A stretch of DNA of 64,000 nucleotides, from contig NZ_CP041151.1 in assembly GCF_006494715.1 (NCBI RefSeq), positions 2,604,001 through 2,668,000 on the forward strand. The letters are read 5' to 3'. Of this stretch, positions 26,216 through 34,078 are shown one piece after another (the first letter of the stretch is position 1; each line of letters begins with the position of its first letter). Position numbers and translations under genes: made by a program. Origin of the DNA: Shewanella sp. SNU WT4. Lineage in GTDB: Bacteria > Pseudomonadota > Gammaproteobacteria > Enterobacterales > Shewanellaceae. The notes beneath the pieces were generated by a model. That model had not been told where the DNA came from and searched no databases. It saw nothing but the letters and a program-made list of their open reading frames with translations.

Positions 26216-28768
26216 TTAAGAGGCTAACGCTCTAGAAATTTTCTCGAACAAATCACGGGATAGATCAGGCAATTGTGATAATTGCACTAAACAGGCCTTA
26301 ATGCTTTGCTGCCTTTCATCATCGAAACGTGAGAACTGAATTAACGGTGTGATCATGCGCGCCGCCGTCTGTGGATTAATCTTATCAAGTACCGCTAGTT
26401 GCTCAGTCAAAAACTGATAACCGCTGCCATCGGCTGCATGAAAGTGTTCAGTGTTAGCAGCGGCAAAAGCCCCTATTAATGAACGCACTCGATTAGGGTT
26501 ATTAATGCTAAATGCTGGATGCTTAAGCAAAGCGCGTAACTCAGTTACCACTGTCGTAGCTGGGTTAGTAGCTTGCAGCATAAACCACTTATCCATCACT
26601 AACGGTGTAGATAGCCATTTATGTTCAAAGTCAGTCATTAACTCATGACGACACTCAAGCGCACCAAGATTTGCCGCTGTTAACGCGCCTAATGCATCTG
26701 TCATTGAACTGGCTTGTTGGTATTGGGTCAATACGCATGCATCCGCTTGTTCGCTAAATTGCGCCAAATTCACTAGACAGGCATTTTTTAACGCTCGCAT
26801 CGCTGCAGTAGTGCCAAAACTTGCGGCACGCCAGCATGCCAATAACTCATCTTCTAAAGCTAAAATAAGCTGTTCTAACACATAAAAACGAGCAGCAATT
26901 AAATGCTCTAAATTCACCTTATTCACTTGTTCGATTAAGACGTTAAGTGATGGAAAACCTAATATTTCAGCCAATAGTGCGGGATCTAGTGTGTCATCTA
27001 AAATAAGACCTCTAAAGGCATCACACACTTGTGATGCCAAATTCATGCTCTCACCTCTTTCAAGGCAAGCCACGTTTTCCCAAATGGTGCGGCTTAACAT
27101 AGTCACAGACGCATCCCAGCGCGCCACTTGACTACTTGCATGGCACATTAAATGCGCCAGTTGGCTATTGGTATACTGATAATCAAGACGTACAGGCGCC
27201 GAGAAATCTTGCAGTAATGAAGCCACAGGTAAGGCTTTTATGCCTGAAAACACGAAGGTTTGCTGAGCTTGTTTCACATCTAATACTTGATTGACTAACG
27301 ATTGACCCGCGCCATCAAGTAATTCCAGTGAAAATGGGATATGCAGTATTTCAGCATTAGGCTGATTAGGAATCGATTGTTTGATAGTCAAACGATATTC
27401 CTGTTGCTTAGCATCAAACTCATCGGTGACTTGCAGTAATGGCGTACCCGCTTGACGATACCAAGCACTAAATTGGCCTAAATCAATGTTGGAAGCATCA
27501 CTCATAGCCGCGACAAAATCATCGCAAGTCACTGCTTGGCCATCATGGCGCTTAAAATATAAGGCCATTCCGGCTTGGAAATTCGCTTCACCTAACAAGG
27601 TGTGCATCATGCGAATAACTTCAGCACCTTTATTATAAACAGTGACTGTGTAGAAGTTATTCATTTCAATCACAGACTCTGGGCGAATAGGATGCGACAT
27701 TGGGCCGGCATCTTCTGCAAATTGCTGGTTTTTGATAACGCGGATAGCCTGAATACGATTAACCGGACGACTGCCAACATCTGAGCTAAATTCTTGATCC
27801 CTAAATACAGTTAAGCCTTCTTTTAAGCTTAATTGAAACCAATCACGACAAGTAACACGGTTCCCCGTCCAATTATGGAAGTATTCGTGCCCAACTACGG
27901 ATTCAATTCCGTGATAATCAGCATCGGTCGCTGAACTTTCATCGGCCAACACATACTTGGTATTGAAAATATTGAGGCCCTTGTTTTCCATCGCGCCCAT
28001 ATTGAAAAAATCAACGGCAACTATCATGTAGATATCAAGGTCATACTCAAGATTAAAACGACTCTCATCCCAAGCCATCGACTTTTTAAGGGATGCCATC
28101 GCATGATGGGCCTTATTTAAATTACCTTTATCAACAAACACCTGCAACGCAACATTGCGACCAGATTGAGTAATAAAGTTATCAGTCAATTGATCGAAAT
28201 CGCCCGCAACTAAAGCAAACAAATAACTCGGTTTAGGAAATGGGTCTTGCCATTTAGCAAAGTGACGGTCAGTCCCCACTAAGCCTTTTTCCAGTAAGTT
28301 ACCGTTACTGAGCAAGAAAGGTAAGCTTAATGGTGCATCAATGCGGACATTGTAAGTAGCTAGGACATCTGGACGGTCAAGGAAATAAGTAATACGTCTA
28401 AAACCTTCGGCTTCACACTGAGTGCAATAAGCGCCATCGGATAAATACAAACCTTCAAGGCTAGAGTTGCTACCGGGATCGAGCTTAGTCACCACACATA
28501 AGCTAAATTGCACTAAGTTGGTACTAATTCGCAATTGGTTATTGTCTTGCTGATAGGCAATGGCGTCACCGTTACAAGTCACTTCAATGAGGGTTAATCC
28601 TTCGCCCTCTAACACTAATTCAGTAGCTTGAGGATTCAATCGAGTGATCTCACTCGTGGCTGTAACTAAGGTATTGGCGCCATCAAGCTTAATATCTAAC
28701 TCAAGATGAGAAATGGTGAAATCAGGTGATTGATAATCTTTGAGGTATTTTGCTTGTACTTGAGACAT
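26216..28768 (-). CDS. pepN: Aminopeptidase N
   Basis: An 850-residue M1-family zinc aminopeptidase that removes N-terminal residues from peptides in the cytoplasm. Visible in order: an N-terminal beta domain, the exopeptidase motif MGAMENKGLN, the zinc site VVGHEYFHNW (HExxH, about residue 293) with the second Glu in SLKEGLTVFRDQEF, the ERAP1-like middle domain, and an all-helical C-terminal cap. Length fits the Escherichia coli enzyme (870). Followed by DUF2835, and separated from prc upstream by a strong bidirectional terminator. Confidence 0.97.
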   Translation of the reverse strand: MSQVQAKYLKDYQSPDFTISHLELDIKLDGANTLVTATSEITRLNPQATELVLEGEGLTLIEVTCNGDAIAYQQDNNQLRISTNLVQFSLCVVTKLDPGSNSSLEGLYLSDGAYCTQCEAEGFRRITYFLDRPDVLATYNVRIDAPLSLPFLLSNGNLLEKGLVGTDRHFAKWQDPFPKPSYLFALVAGDFDQLTDNFITQSGRNVALQVFVDKGNLNKAHHAMASLKKSMAWDESRFNLEYDLDIYMIVAVDFFNMGAMENKGLNIFNTKYVLADESSATDADYHGIESVVGHEYFHNWTGNRVTCRDWFQLSLKEGLTVFRDQEFSSDVGSRPVNRIQAIRVIKNQQFAEDAGPMSHPIRPESVIEMNNFYTVTVYNKGAEVIRMMHTLLGEANFQAGMALYFKRHDGQAVTCDDFVAAMSDASNIDLGQFSAWYRQAGTPLLQVTDEFDAKQQEYRLTIKQSIPNQPNAEILHIPFSLELLDGAGQSLVNQVLDVKQAQQTFVFSGIKALPVASLLQDFSAPVRLDYQYTNSQLAHLMCHASSQVARWDASVTMLSRTIWENVACLERGESMNLASQVCDAFRGLILDDTLDPALLAEILGFPSLNVLIEQVNKVNLEHLIAARFYVLEQLILALEDELLACWRAASFGTTAAMRALKNACLVNLAQFSEQADACVLTQYQQASSMTDALGALTAANLGALECRHELMTDFEHKWLSTPLVMDKWFMLQATNPATTVVTELRALLKHPAFSINNPNRVRSLIGAFAAANTEHFHAADGSGYQFLTEQLAVLDKINPQTAARMITPLIQFSRFDDERQQSIKACLVQLSQLPDLSRDLFEKISRALAS

Positions 28769-28795
28769 AAGTATCCCTATTAACTTTTAAACCAT

Positions 28796-28822
28796 AAAAA
28801 AACGCGCCTTTAGCGCGTTTTT
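28796..28822 (-). terminator. Terminator between prc and pepN
   Basis: Stem AACGCGC / GCGCGTT with a 5-nt loop, flanked by A and T runs, 15 bp after the prc stop codon. It works for the minus-strand prc-proQ message. Confidence 0.9.
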
Positions 28823-28836
28823 GACTGTAAAAATAT

Positions 28837-30885
28837 TTATTTGCTCGCCTGCTTAGTTAAGCTCTCGGCATCAACCATGTCTAAGGTAATAAAGACGGTT
28901 TCATCAAGGAATGGATCGGGTAATTCTGCCGCATCCTCCTTGTCATCGTCCATGCTAGCTAAAGGTGCCAGCCCTTGTAACTTGCGGCGAGCATTGGTTC
29001 TATCTAAGCTTTTTTGCTCGTCTTTTTCACGAGAAGCAATTCGCTCACTCTCCACTAGAGACACAGTTTTTTCATTGTGATGCAATTTAAAATCAGCAAT
29101 GTCCGCATAGATATAGGCAAACTCAGGATCTTTGGCAATTCGTTGTTGATGCTTAACATCTAACGCTGTCACCAATGTTGGTGGCACTAAATCCACACTT
29201 GAATATTGTGCGACTGGCACACTATCCCAAGGCAAGGCATTATCTTCTTCCGCTTCACCAAACTCACCGGGTTCTAACGCAGAAGGGAACGCAATGTTTG
29301 GGGTTACGCCCTTAAGCTGAGTACTACCGCCATTAATGCGATAAAATTTAGCTATGGTGTACTGCACATGACCCACTGGCTTTTCATACAAATCGTAAAT
29401 TCGGCCTAGGCTCTTATGCTGCTGCACTGTGCCTTTACCAAAAGTGGATTCGCCCACAATTAAAGCGCGGCCATAATCTTGTAACGCGGCAGCAAAAATC
29501 TCAGAAGCTGAGGCACTATAGCGATCAACCATGACTGTCAGTGGGCCATCATAATAGGTCTTGCCATCGGTATCTTGGTTAGGCGTAACTTGGCCACTGG
29601 CATCACGGATTTGAACCACAGGGCCCATATCAATAAATAAACCCGTCAGTAAGGTTGCTTCGGTTAATGCTCCGCCGCCATTACCACGCAAATCTATGAT
29701 GATACCTTCGACTTTGTCTGCCGTTAATTTTTGCAGTTCTTTGGCAACATCTTGCGATAAATTCATGTAAAAGCCAGGAATAGCAATGACACCAATTTTA
29801 CGATTAGCATAAGCGCCATCTTTCGGCACGATGACTTCAGACGATGCGGCTCTATCTTCTAATCGCACCTTGTCACGAACTAAAGTAATTTCATAGGTCT
29901 TGGCATTTGAGCCGCCTTTTTGCGGCAAGATTTGTAACTTAACTTTTGAGCCCTTAGGACCTTTAATTAGTTCAACTACATCATCTAAACGCCAGCCAAT
30001 AACATCAACTATTTCTTCACCTTCTTGGCCAACACCCACGATTTTATCTTCTGGCGCTAACTTAGCGCTGCTAGCCGCAGGACCACCCGCGACTAATGAC
30101 TTAATCACAGTATAATCATCAGTCATTTGTAACACGGCGCCAATACCTTCAAGGCTTAAGTTCATTTCCATTTGGAAACGCTCAGCGTTGCGAGGTGATA
30201 AATAGCTAGTATGAGGTTCTACAGCGCGTGAAAACGCATTCATTAACCCTTGGAAGACATCTTCACTTTGAGTTTGTGATAAACGTTTGATGGCATTGTT
30301 GTAACGCTTCGACAGAATGTCGACAATTTCAGGCCAATTCTTGCCTGTGAGCTTAAGATTGAGCGCATCATATTTAACGCGTTGACGCCATTGCTCATCT
30401 AACTCTGCTTGAGTTTTTGCCCAAGGCGCATCTTCACGATCGTAAAGATAAGTATCACCCGCAACATCAAATTTCATTTCAGTGTCGAGTAATGATAAGG
30501 CATACACAAAACGCTCATAACGACGTTGCTGTGTGATTGAGTACATGTTGAATGCAGGGGCCAAATCACCCGACATTAACATATCATCGAATTGTTGCGC
30601 GTAAGGACTAAACTTGTCCACATCGCTTTGTAGCAACACATTTTGACCGAAGTCGAGTTGCTTTAAGTAACGGTTAAAGATTTGCTCAGAAAAAGCATTA
30701 TCCAGTTGAAAACGGTGATAATGAGAGCGACTGTAAAGATCCGTAACTCGTTTACTCGCCACTTTATGTTGTGGCTCTTGCTGGAGCTCGGGTAACTCGC
30801 TGACTTGAATTACTGGGGGAATAGCCCAGGCCGAAAAACCAATTAACGCAGTGGCTATCGACACGGCTAGTGACATTTTTCGCAT
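28837..30885 (-). CDS. prc: Tail-specific (C-terminal processing) periplasmic protease
   Basis: A 682-residue S41-family protease (Prc/Tsp) that degrades periplasmic proteins from their C-termini and trims cell-wall enzymes. It has a signal peptide (MRKMSLAVSIATALIGFSAW), a long N-terminal helical region, a PDZ domain (about 235-330, LSLEGIGAVLQM to PKGSKVKL) and the catalytic domain with the nucleophile in YSASASEIFAAA and the general-base Lys in STFGKGTVQ. A lysine/glutamate-rich C-terminal section follows (DUF3340-type). ATG 30885 is preferred, with AGGAG ten bases upstream; two in-frame TTG codons lie between. It follows proQ by 25 bp, as in Escherichia coli. Confidence 0.96.
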   Translation of the reverse strand: MRKMSLAVSIATALIGFSAWAIPPVIQVSELPELQQEPQHKVASKRVTDLYSRSHYHRFQLDNAFSEQIFNRYLKQLDFGQNVLLQSDVDKFSPYAQQFDDMLMSGDLAPAFNMYSITQQRRYERFVYALSLLDTEMKFDVAGDTYLYDREDAPWAKTQAELDEQWRQRVKYDALNLKLTGKNWPEIVDILSKRYNNAIKRLSQTQSEDVFQGLMNAFSRAVEPHTSYLSPRNAERFQMEMNLSLEGIGAVLQMTDDYTVIKSLVAGGPAASSAKLAPEDKIVGVGQEGEEIVDVIGWRLDDVVELIKGPKGSKVKLQILPQKGGSNAKTYEITLVRDKVRLEDRAASSEVIVPKDGAYANRKIGVIAIPGFYMNLSQDVAKELQKLTADKVEGIIIDLRGNGGGALTEATLLTGLFIDMGPVVQIRDASGQVTPNQDTDGKTYYDGPLTVMVDRYSASASEIFAAALQDYGRALIVGESTFGKGTVQQHKSLGRIYDLYEKPVGHVQYTIAKFYRINGGSTQLKGVTPNIAFPSALEPGEFGEAEEDNALPWDSVPVAQYSSVDLVPPTLVTALDVKHQQRIAKDPEFAYIYADIADFKLHHNEKTVSLVESERIASREKDEQKSLDRTNARRKLQGLAPLASMDDDKEDAAELPDPFLDETVFITLDMVDAESLTKQASK

Positions 30886-30910
30886 CAACAAGTTACTCCT
30901 TAGCTATAGG

Positions 30911-31540
30911 TTACAGCGAGACGTGCTCAGAACGAACCTTAATGGTCATTCCTGAATCCAGCTGAACTTGTACATCCTGTTTATTAATGTCGATGATAAC
31001 ACCTGCAACAGGGACCATTCCTAATTTGACATTAACGCGTTGTTTTGGCTTTAATTCGCTTAACTGGGCTGGTACGAATGGCTTTTCAACCTTCACTGGA
31101 CGCTCAGTTTTTGGCTTGCTAACAACAGGCTTAACTGTTTTAGGGCGAGGCTTACGCGCAGGCTTAGCTTCTTCCTTTTTAGCTTTAGCTTGAGCTAAAC
31201 GCTTTTCTTTAGCACGATCTTGGCTTTCTTTTAAAGTGGCTTGAGCATGATCAATATGCTCTTGCTCTAACTCACCACAAGCATTGCCATCTAAATCGAC
31301 ACGTACCGCACCTAACTTGATTGCTTTCAGGTAACGCCAGCTACTAGTATAGCGTCTCAGAGCCGCCCTTAACTGTGTTTTACTGACTTTAGAATCATCA
31401 GCCAACCTTTCTGCCAAATCTTGAAACAATCCGATTTTTAGAGGCTTAGCTTCACCCTCGGCGATAAAGCACAAAGGAAATGTTTCATATAAATACGCCA
31501 AAATGGCATTGGTGTCGGTCAACTTATCTGTTGATTCCAT
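30911..31540 (-). CDS. proQ: RNA chaperone ProQ
   Basis: A 209-residue FinO-domain RNA-binding protein that stabilises small RNAs and mRNA 3' ends. The FinO domain occupies about 1-115 (TDTNAILAYLYETFPLCF, GLFQDLAERL, ALRRYTSSWRYLKAI). A positively charged Lys/Ala/Pro-rich linker follows (about 115-155), then a Tudor-like C-terminal domain (GMVPVAGVIIDINKQDVQVQ). I chose ATG 31540, with GGAAG five bases upstream; the adjacent ATG at 31543 is too close to that site. It sits upstream of prc and likely shares its message. Confidence 0.95.
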   Translation of the reverse strand: MESTDKLTDTNAILAYLYETFPLCFIAEGEAKPLKIGLFQDLAERLADDSKVSKTQLRAALRRYTSSWRYLKAIKLGAVRVDLDGNACGELEQEHIDHAQATLKESQDRAKEKRLAQAKAKKEEAKPARKPRPKTVKPVVSKPKTERPVKVEKPFVPAQLSELKPKQRVNVKLGMVPVAGVIIDINKQDVQVQLDSGMTIKVRSEHVSL

Positions 31541-31811
31541 CATTACTTCCACGATTTTATTAAGGACCCCAAATTCGCATAATGCGACTGGGTTGTTCAT
31601 CTTATGTTAGGCTAAAAGCCAAACGCCATACATTCAATATCAATTACTTGAGCTCAAGTTAACCCATAAAAGCGGCAAGACTCAAGCCCAAATGATTCAT
31701 TGAGCGGCAACAATCTAAAACTTTTAATGTTTACCGCTACTGCTGCTGCCTATTATAAAGCGGATGACAGCGAAAGCGACCCTGTTTTACATCAAAGCGG
31801 TCATAGATTCA

Positions 31812-32279
31812 TCAAATAGGCGAAATATTCAGATGTTGCTCCAAAGTTTCGACTAATAATGTCAACCCTAGCTGATCAAGCTCACTAAATCGCTCAAACT
31901 CAGGGCTATCAATATCAAGTACCGCAAAAACTTGTTGTTGATAATGGATTGGCAGCACAATTTCGGCATTACTGGCGCTATCGCAGCTAATATGGCCACT
32001 AAACTCATGTACATTGGCTACCCGTTGCACACTATCAAGTGCTGCAGCTGTGCCGCATACACCTTTGCCCCAAGGAATACGGGTACAAGCGACTTTACCT
32101 TGAAATGGACCTAATACTAATTCATCACCTTGGCGCAGATAGAAACCCACCCAGTTAATTCCAGGCAGTGACTCATTTAACAAGGCTGACATATTGGCCA
32201 AGCAGGCAATAACATCGTGCTCGCCATCCAATATCGCTGTGAGCTGACGATTTAACTGGTTATAACAAATCGATTCCAT
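31812..32279 (-). CDS. msrC: Free methionine-(R)-sulfoxide reductase (GAF domain)
   Basis: A 155-residue single GAF-domain enzyme that reduces free methionine-R-sulfoxide using thioredoxin. The conserved cysteines of the family are visible in QGKVACTRIPWGKGVCGTAA and in HISCDSASNAEIVLP, with WVGFYL earlier. Neighbourhood (proQ-prc downstream, letA-letB nearby) matches the enterobacterial yebR locus. Cytoplasmic. Confidence 0.93.
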   Translation of the reverse strand: MESICYNQLNRQLTAILDGEHDVIACLANMSALLNESLPGINWVGFYLRQGDELVLGPFQGKVACTRIPWGKGVCGTAAALDSVQRVANVHEFSGHISCDSASNAEIVLPIHYQQQVFAVLDIDSPEFERFSELDQLGLTLLVETLEQHLNISPI

Positions 32280-32320
32280 AGTACGCCTTGTAAATATGTA
32301 ACGAGTTATGTAGTTAACTC

Positions 32321-32620
32321 TTATGAATTAGACTCAGCAACCACCTTCGCCGTTTTAGCTTTAGTTTTAGGTGTTACCTTAGTTTCTACCGGACTAATGC
32401 CCTTGAGTATGCCATTGACCTCATCCTTATTGGTAGCCAAGTAGAAGGATAATTTTTCGGTCACTTCTTCGCTTAAACCAAGCTCTGCCTTGTCGATAAA
32501 GCGATTGAGCAGCTCAGTGATATCCAGCATCTTATCAAAAGCATCGGCTTCTTTTTTCGATGTGAATGTCATCTTCTCTACCCCTTCTCTTACCACGACA
32601 AATTGCGTAATCACCGCCAT
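32321..32620 (-). CDS. yebG: YebG family SOS-induced protein
   Basis: A 99-residue YebG protein. The N-terminal half MAVITQFVVVREGVEKMTFTS and KKEADAFDKMLD is very close to the Escherichia coli protein. The C-terminus is a Lys/Thr-rich tail. The biochemical role is unknown, but the gene is a classical LexA target, and a perfect LexA box lies 12 bp upstream of the ATG (32633-32648). Small cytoplasmic protein. Confidence 0.94.
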   Translation of the reverse strand: MAVITQFVVVREGVEKMTFTSKKEADAFDKMLDITELLNRFIDKAELGLSEEVTEKLSFYLATNKDEVNGILKGISPVETKVTPKTKAKTAKVVAESNS

Positions 32621-32632
32621 GAAACAACCTCA

Positions 32633-32648
32633 CTGTTTATTTATACAG
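32633..32648. promoter_or_regulatory. LexA (SOS) box of yebG
   Basis: CTGTTTATTTATACAG matches the gammaproteobacterial LexA consensus CTGT-N8-ACAG exactly. It is 12 bp before the yebG start codon, where LexA would block transcription. It predicts induction by DNA damage. Confidence 0.92.
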
Positions 32649-32778
32649 TCATTAGCTTCTCATAGTGATGATTATGATTCAATCATCTGCCGAATTTTTT
32701 TAACCCAAATGGCTAAAATGCTGACATAATTCACCACTTAACTGTGTTGTTATCTCAGGAAATGAAGTATTTAAGCCT

Positions 32779-33444
32779 ATGGATAAGCCTGAATCTGCGA
32801 ACCACCACCGAAGCCGTCATTACATACGGCGTCACTCTGATGCCATGGTGTTATGTGGTTCATGTGATTTAGCCGTGCAAAAGCGAGCGCTGCCTTCGGG
32901 AGTGAGAGCTTTATGCCCGCGGTGTCACACAGCGCTGTACCATACCCCTTACTGCTCGATTAATGGCATGCTTGCCCTATGCTTGACGGCGATTATTCTG
33001 TTTGCTCCTGCTAATATGCTGCCAGTATTAGATTTACAGTTTTTAGGCTCTTATCGTACTACGACTGTTATCGAAGGCGCTCTTGCTGTCGCTTCCCAAG
33101 GATTTCCTATTGTAGGCTTGGCCGTATTAGTGGCCGCAGTGGTCGGCCCTGGCTTATTAATTTTATCGATTTTATTGCAAATCCTTATTGTCAAATACGC
33201 CCTTAATACCCGTATTGGTAAATGGTTACTTAAATGCTTGTTGCAGCAGCAAAGCTTACTATCGCAATTAAGCATGTTAGAAATTTATGTTATCAGCTTT
33301 TTAGTGACTGCATTTCAATTGTCTGATTTTGCTGACATTCATTTCGATCTAGGCACCTTTTGTTTTACCATGTTGTTTCTTTCAGTATTATTCTTGATGC
33401 GTGAATATGATCTTGAGCATATGTGGAGTTACCTCGATGAGTAA
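32779..33444 (+). CDS. LetA/PqiA-family membrane protein, N-terminal half
   Basis: A 221-residue inner-membrane protein matching the first PqiA domain of LetA (YebS), which works with LetB in lipid traffic between membranes. A cytoplasmic zinc ribbon (CGSC at about 29-32, CPRC at about 52-55) precedes four helices starting at NGMLALCLTAIILFAPANMLPVL. In Escherichia coli both PqiA domains are in one 427-residue protein; here they are separate genes. The stop codon overlaps the start of the second half by 8 bp, so the pair is translationally coupled. Confidence 0.9.
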   Translation: MDKPESANHHRSRHYIRRHSDAMVLCGSCDLAVQKRALPSGVRALCPRCHTALYHTPYCSINGMLALCLTAIILFAPANMLPVLDLQFLGSYRTTTVIEGALAVASQGFPIVGLAVLVAAVVGPGLLILSILLQILIVKYALNTRIGKWLLKCLLQQQSLLSQLSMLEIYVISFLVTAFQLSDFADIHFDLGTFCFTMLFLSVLFLMREYDLEHMWSYLDE

Positions 33445-34078
33445 ACAGCTCCAAGGCCAAGATATTGAACTGTGCTTATGCCCAGTGTGTAAGAAAAGTA
33501 ATCGTATTAGCAATGGTAATTGCCAGCGCTGTGGTGCTGAACTTAGTTTTAGGCGCTATTCAAGCCTGCAACAAAGCTGGGCCTTGTTGATTACTGCGGC
33601 CATTTTATTAGTGCCGGCCAATATCTACCCTATTACCATAGTGACTAATCAGGGACGTATTGCCTACGACACCATTTTTACTGGCATTCGTCATTTAGTG
33701 CATCAAGATTTATGGCCAATTGCCATCATAGTTTTCACAGCCAGTATTGCGGTTCCTTGGCTCAAGATTATTGGTCTTGCTATTTACCTGAGCGCCATCA
33801 CTTTTAGATTACCGTTACCTAAAACATTATTGATGAAAGGATTTCATATTATTGAATGGATAGGTCGATGGTCGATGCTAGACCTTTTTGTTATTTCACT
33901 TACCGTTGCCTTGGTCAACATGGGGCAATTACTGGATGCGCAACCTGGCCCTGCGGCGACCGCGTTTGCATTAGTTATTTTGCTAACCCAACTTTCTGCC
34001 AAGGTTTTAGACACGCGTTTACTCTGGGATCGACTGGATATACACAATGAAGCAAGTGCAACCACCGAAAATAGTTAA
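33437..34078 (+). CDS. LetA/PqiA-family membrane protein, C-terminal half
   Basis: A 213-residue protein equivalent to the second PqiA domain of LetA. It has its own zinc ribbon (CPVC, CQRCG) and four membrane helices (SWALLITAAILLVPANIYPI onwards). I chose ATG 33437, overlapping the stop of the first half; the longer frame to 33401 only adds residues read through the upstream gene. It overlaps letB by 32 bp, so all three genes are one coupled unit. Together the two halves should make the inner-membrane platform for LetB. Confidence 0.9.
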   Translation: MSKQLQGQDIELCLCPVCKKSNRISNGNCQRCGAELSFRRYSSLQQSWALLITAAILLVPANIYPITIVTNQGRIAYDTIFTGIRHLVHQDLWPIAIIVFTASIAVPWLKIIGLAIYLSAITFRLPLPKTLLMKGFHIIEWIGRWSMLDLFVISLTVALVNMGQLLDAQPGPAATAFALVILLTQLSAKVLDTRLLWDRLDIHNEASATTENS

